Assembly: GCF_020886775.1 (NCBI RefSeq)
Contig: NZ_AP024525.1
Span: forward strand, 2,790,001 to 2,854,000
DNA length: 64,000 bases
Source of the DNA: Sinomonas cyclohexanicum
Lineage (GTDB): Bacteria; Actinomycetota; Actinomycetes; Actinomycetales; Micrococcaceae
Direction: 5' to 3'
Shown here piece by piece: positions 63,716 through 64,000 of the stretch. Under the pieces are notes generated by a model that saw only the letters and a program-made list of their open reading frames with translations, did no database searches and was not told the origin of the DNA. The translations under genes were made by a program, and so were the position numbers. Each line of letters starts with the position of its first letter. The first letter of the stretch is position 1.

Positions 63716-64000
63716 GTCCCGCAAGCTGCCCGGTCTGGATACCCCCCTAGAGCAGCGAACGAGACTCATCCCGCGACTGAGCCCCGACCCCGACGCGTTC
63801 GGCCGCTTCGCCGAGAGCTTCGCCCGGTACATGGGCACGCCTCGGTTCCTCCTCTACATGACGCTGTTCTGTGTGGCCTGGCTGGGCTGGAACACGTTCG
63901 GGCCCGAGGAATGGCAGTTCGACCCGAAGTCGCTCAACTACACGCTCCTGACCCTGCTGCTCTCGCTCCAGGCCTCGTACGCCGCCCCCCTCATCCTCCT
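63708..64000 (+). CDS. DUF1003 family membrane protein, N-terminal part, cut by window edge
   Basis: The visible 97 codons start at TTG 63708 with GGAGG 5 nt upstream. RLSPDPDAFGRFAESFARYMGTPRFL is followed by a hydrophobic segment (LLYMTLFCVAWLGWNTF), then FDPKSLNYTLLTLLLSLQASYAAPLILL, the DUF1003 pattern of two helices. The start lies inside the end of the MgtE-N gene, so the two are co-translated, and a joint ion or membrane function is plausible. Confidence 0.85.
   Translation, partial: MAESRKLPGLDTPLEQRTRLIPRLSPDPDAFGRFAESFARYMGTPRFLLYMTLFCVAWLGWNTFGPEEWQFDPKSLNYTLLTLLLSLQASYAAPLIL

Overview
The window is typical chromosomal DNA of a high-G+C Gram-positive bacterium, most likely Micrococcaceae (Arthrobacter or Sinomonas-like). 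The evidence is very GC-rich third codon positions, many GTG/TTG starts, a coproporphyrin-dependent haem cluster ending in hemQ, AdnAB/UvrD2/NudC/MoeZ/TetR/DUF3107/RhlE genes in an order recalling mycobacteria, and many genes that appear to be transcribed without a leader. Genus is an inference. I see no prophage, insertion sequence, transposase, integrase or CRISPR array.

Layout. 1-2103: electron-transfer flavoprotein genes etfB-etfA and the start of a PIG-L deacetylase. 2445-7288: an envelope-stress group, with HtrA protease divergent from a TPM-domain protein and PspA. 7368-7444: initiator tRNA-fMet. 7526-13506: UPF0182 membrane protein (frameshifted), a YlbL-type PDZ/Lon protease and a DUF2342 zincin-like protein. 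13552-26905: a DNA-repair block with nudC-uvrD2-ygjP, a phosphotransferase, an alkyltransferase-like protein coupled to adnA-adnB, and a DEDDh exonuclease. 27240-31017: polar amino-acid ABC transporter, then a divergent Lrp/LysE pair. 31031-42664: haem synthesis (hemL; the hemE-hemY-hemQ-hemH-hemC-hemD-hemB operon with an LLM flavin oxidoreductase; divergent hemA). 42776-45286: moeZ, a TetR regulator, DUF3107 and a small membrane protein.

45389-47836 holds two tandem secreted beta-propeller paralogues. Next come a pterin dehydratase and a frameshifted PD-(D/E)XK nuclease gene. At 49368-53440 a TPP-riboswitch-controlled thiO-thiS-thiG operon diverges from thiE-pheA. 53471-58826 holds an RNB ribonuclease, an AbiEi-like fragment, an RhlE-type helicase and an orphan DNA methyltransferase. 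58860-64000 holds a PHP phosphoesterase, aminopeptidase P, a GSP17M-like membrane protein, an MgtE-N/CBS protein and the start of a DUF1003 gene.

Two patterns cut across the genes. First, a 12-13 bp word (ACGCACGACGGCG) recurs far more often than chance in genes and between them, sometimes as inverted pairs forming terminators, which resembles a DNA uptake sequence. Second, at least nine genes have a TANNNT box exactly 6 nt before the start codon, and two more have it at 7 nt, pointing to leaderless mRNAs. Coordinates, motifs and overlaps were read by eye; no database search was possible.
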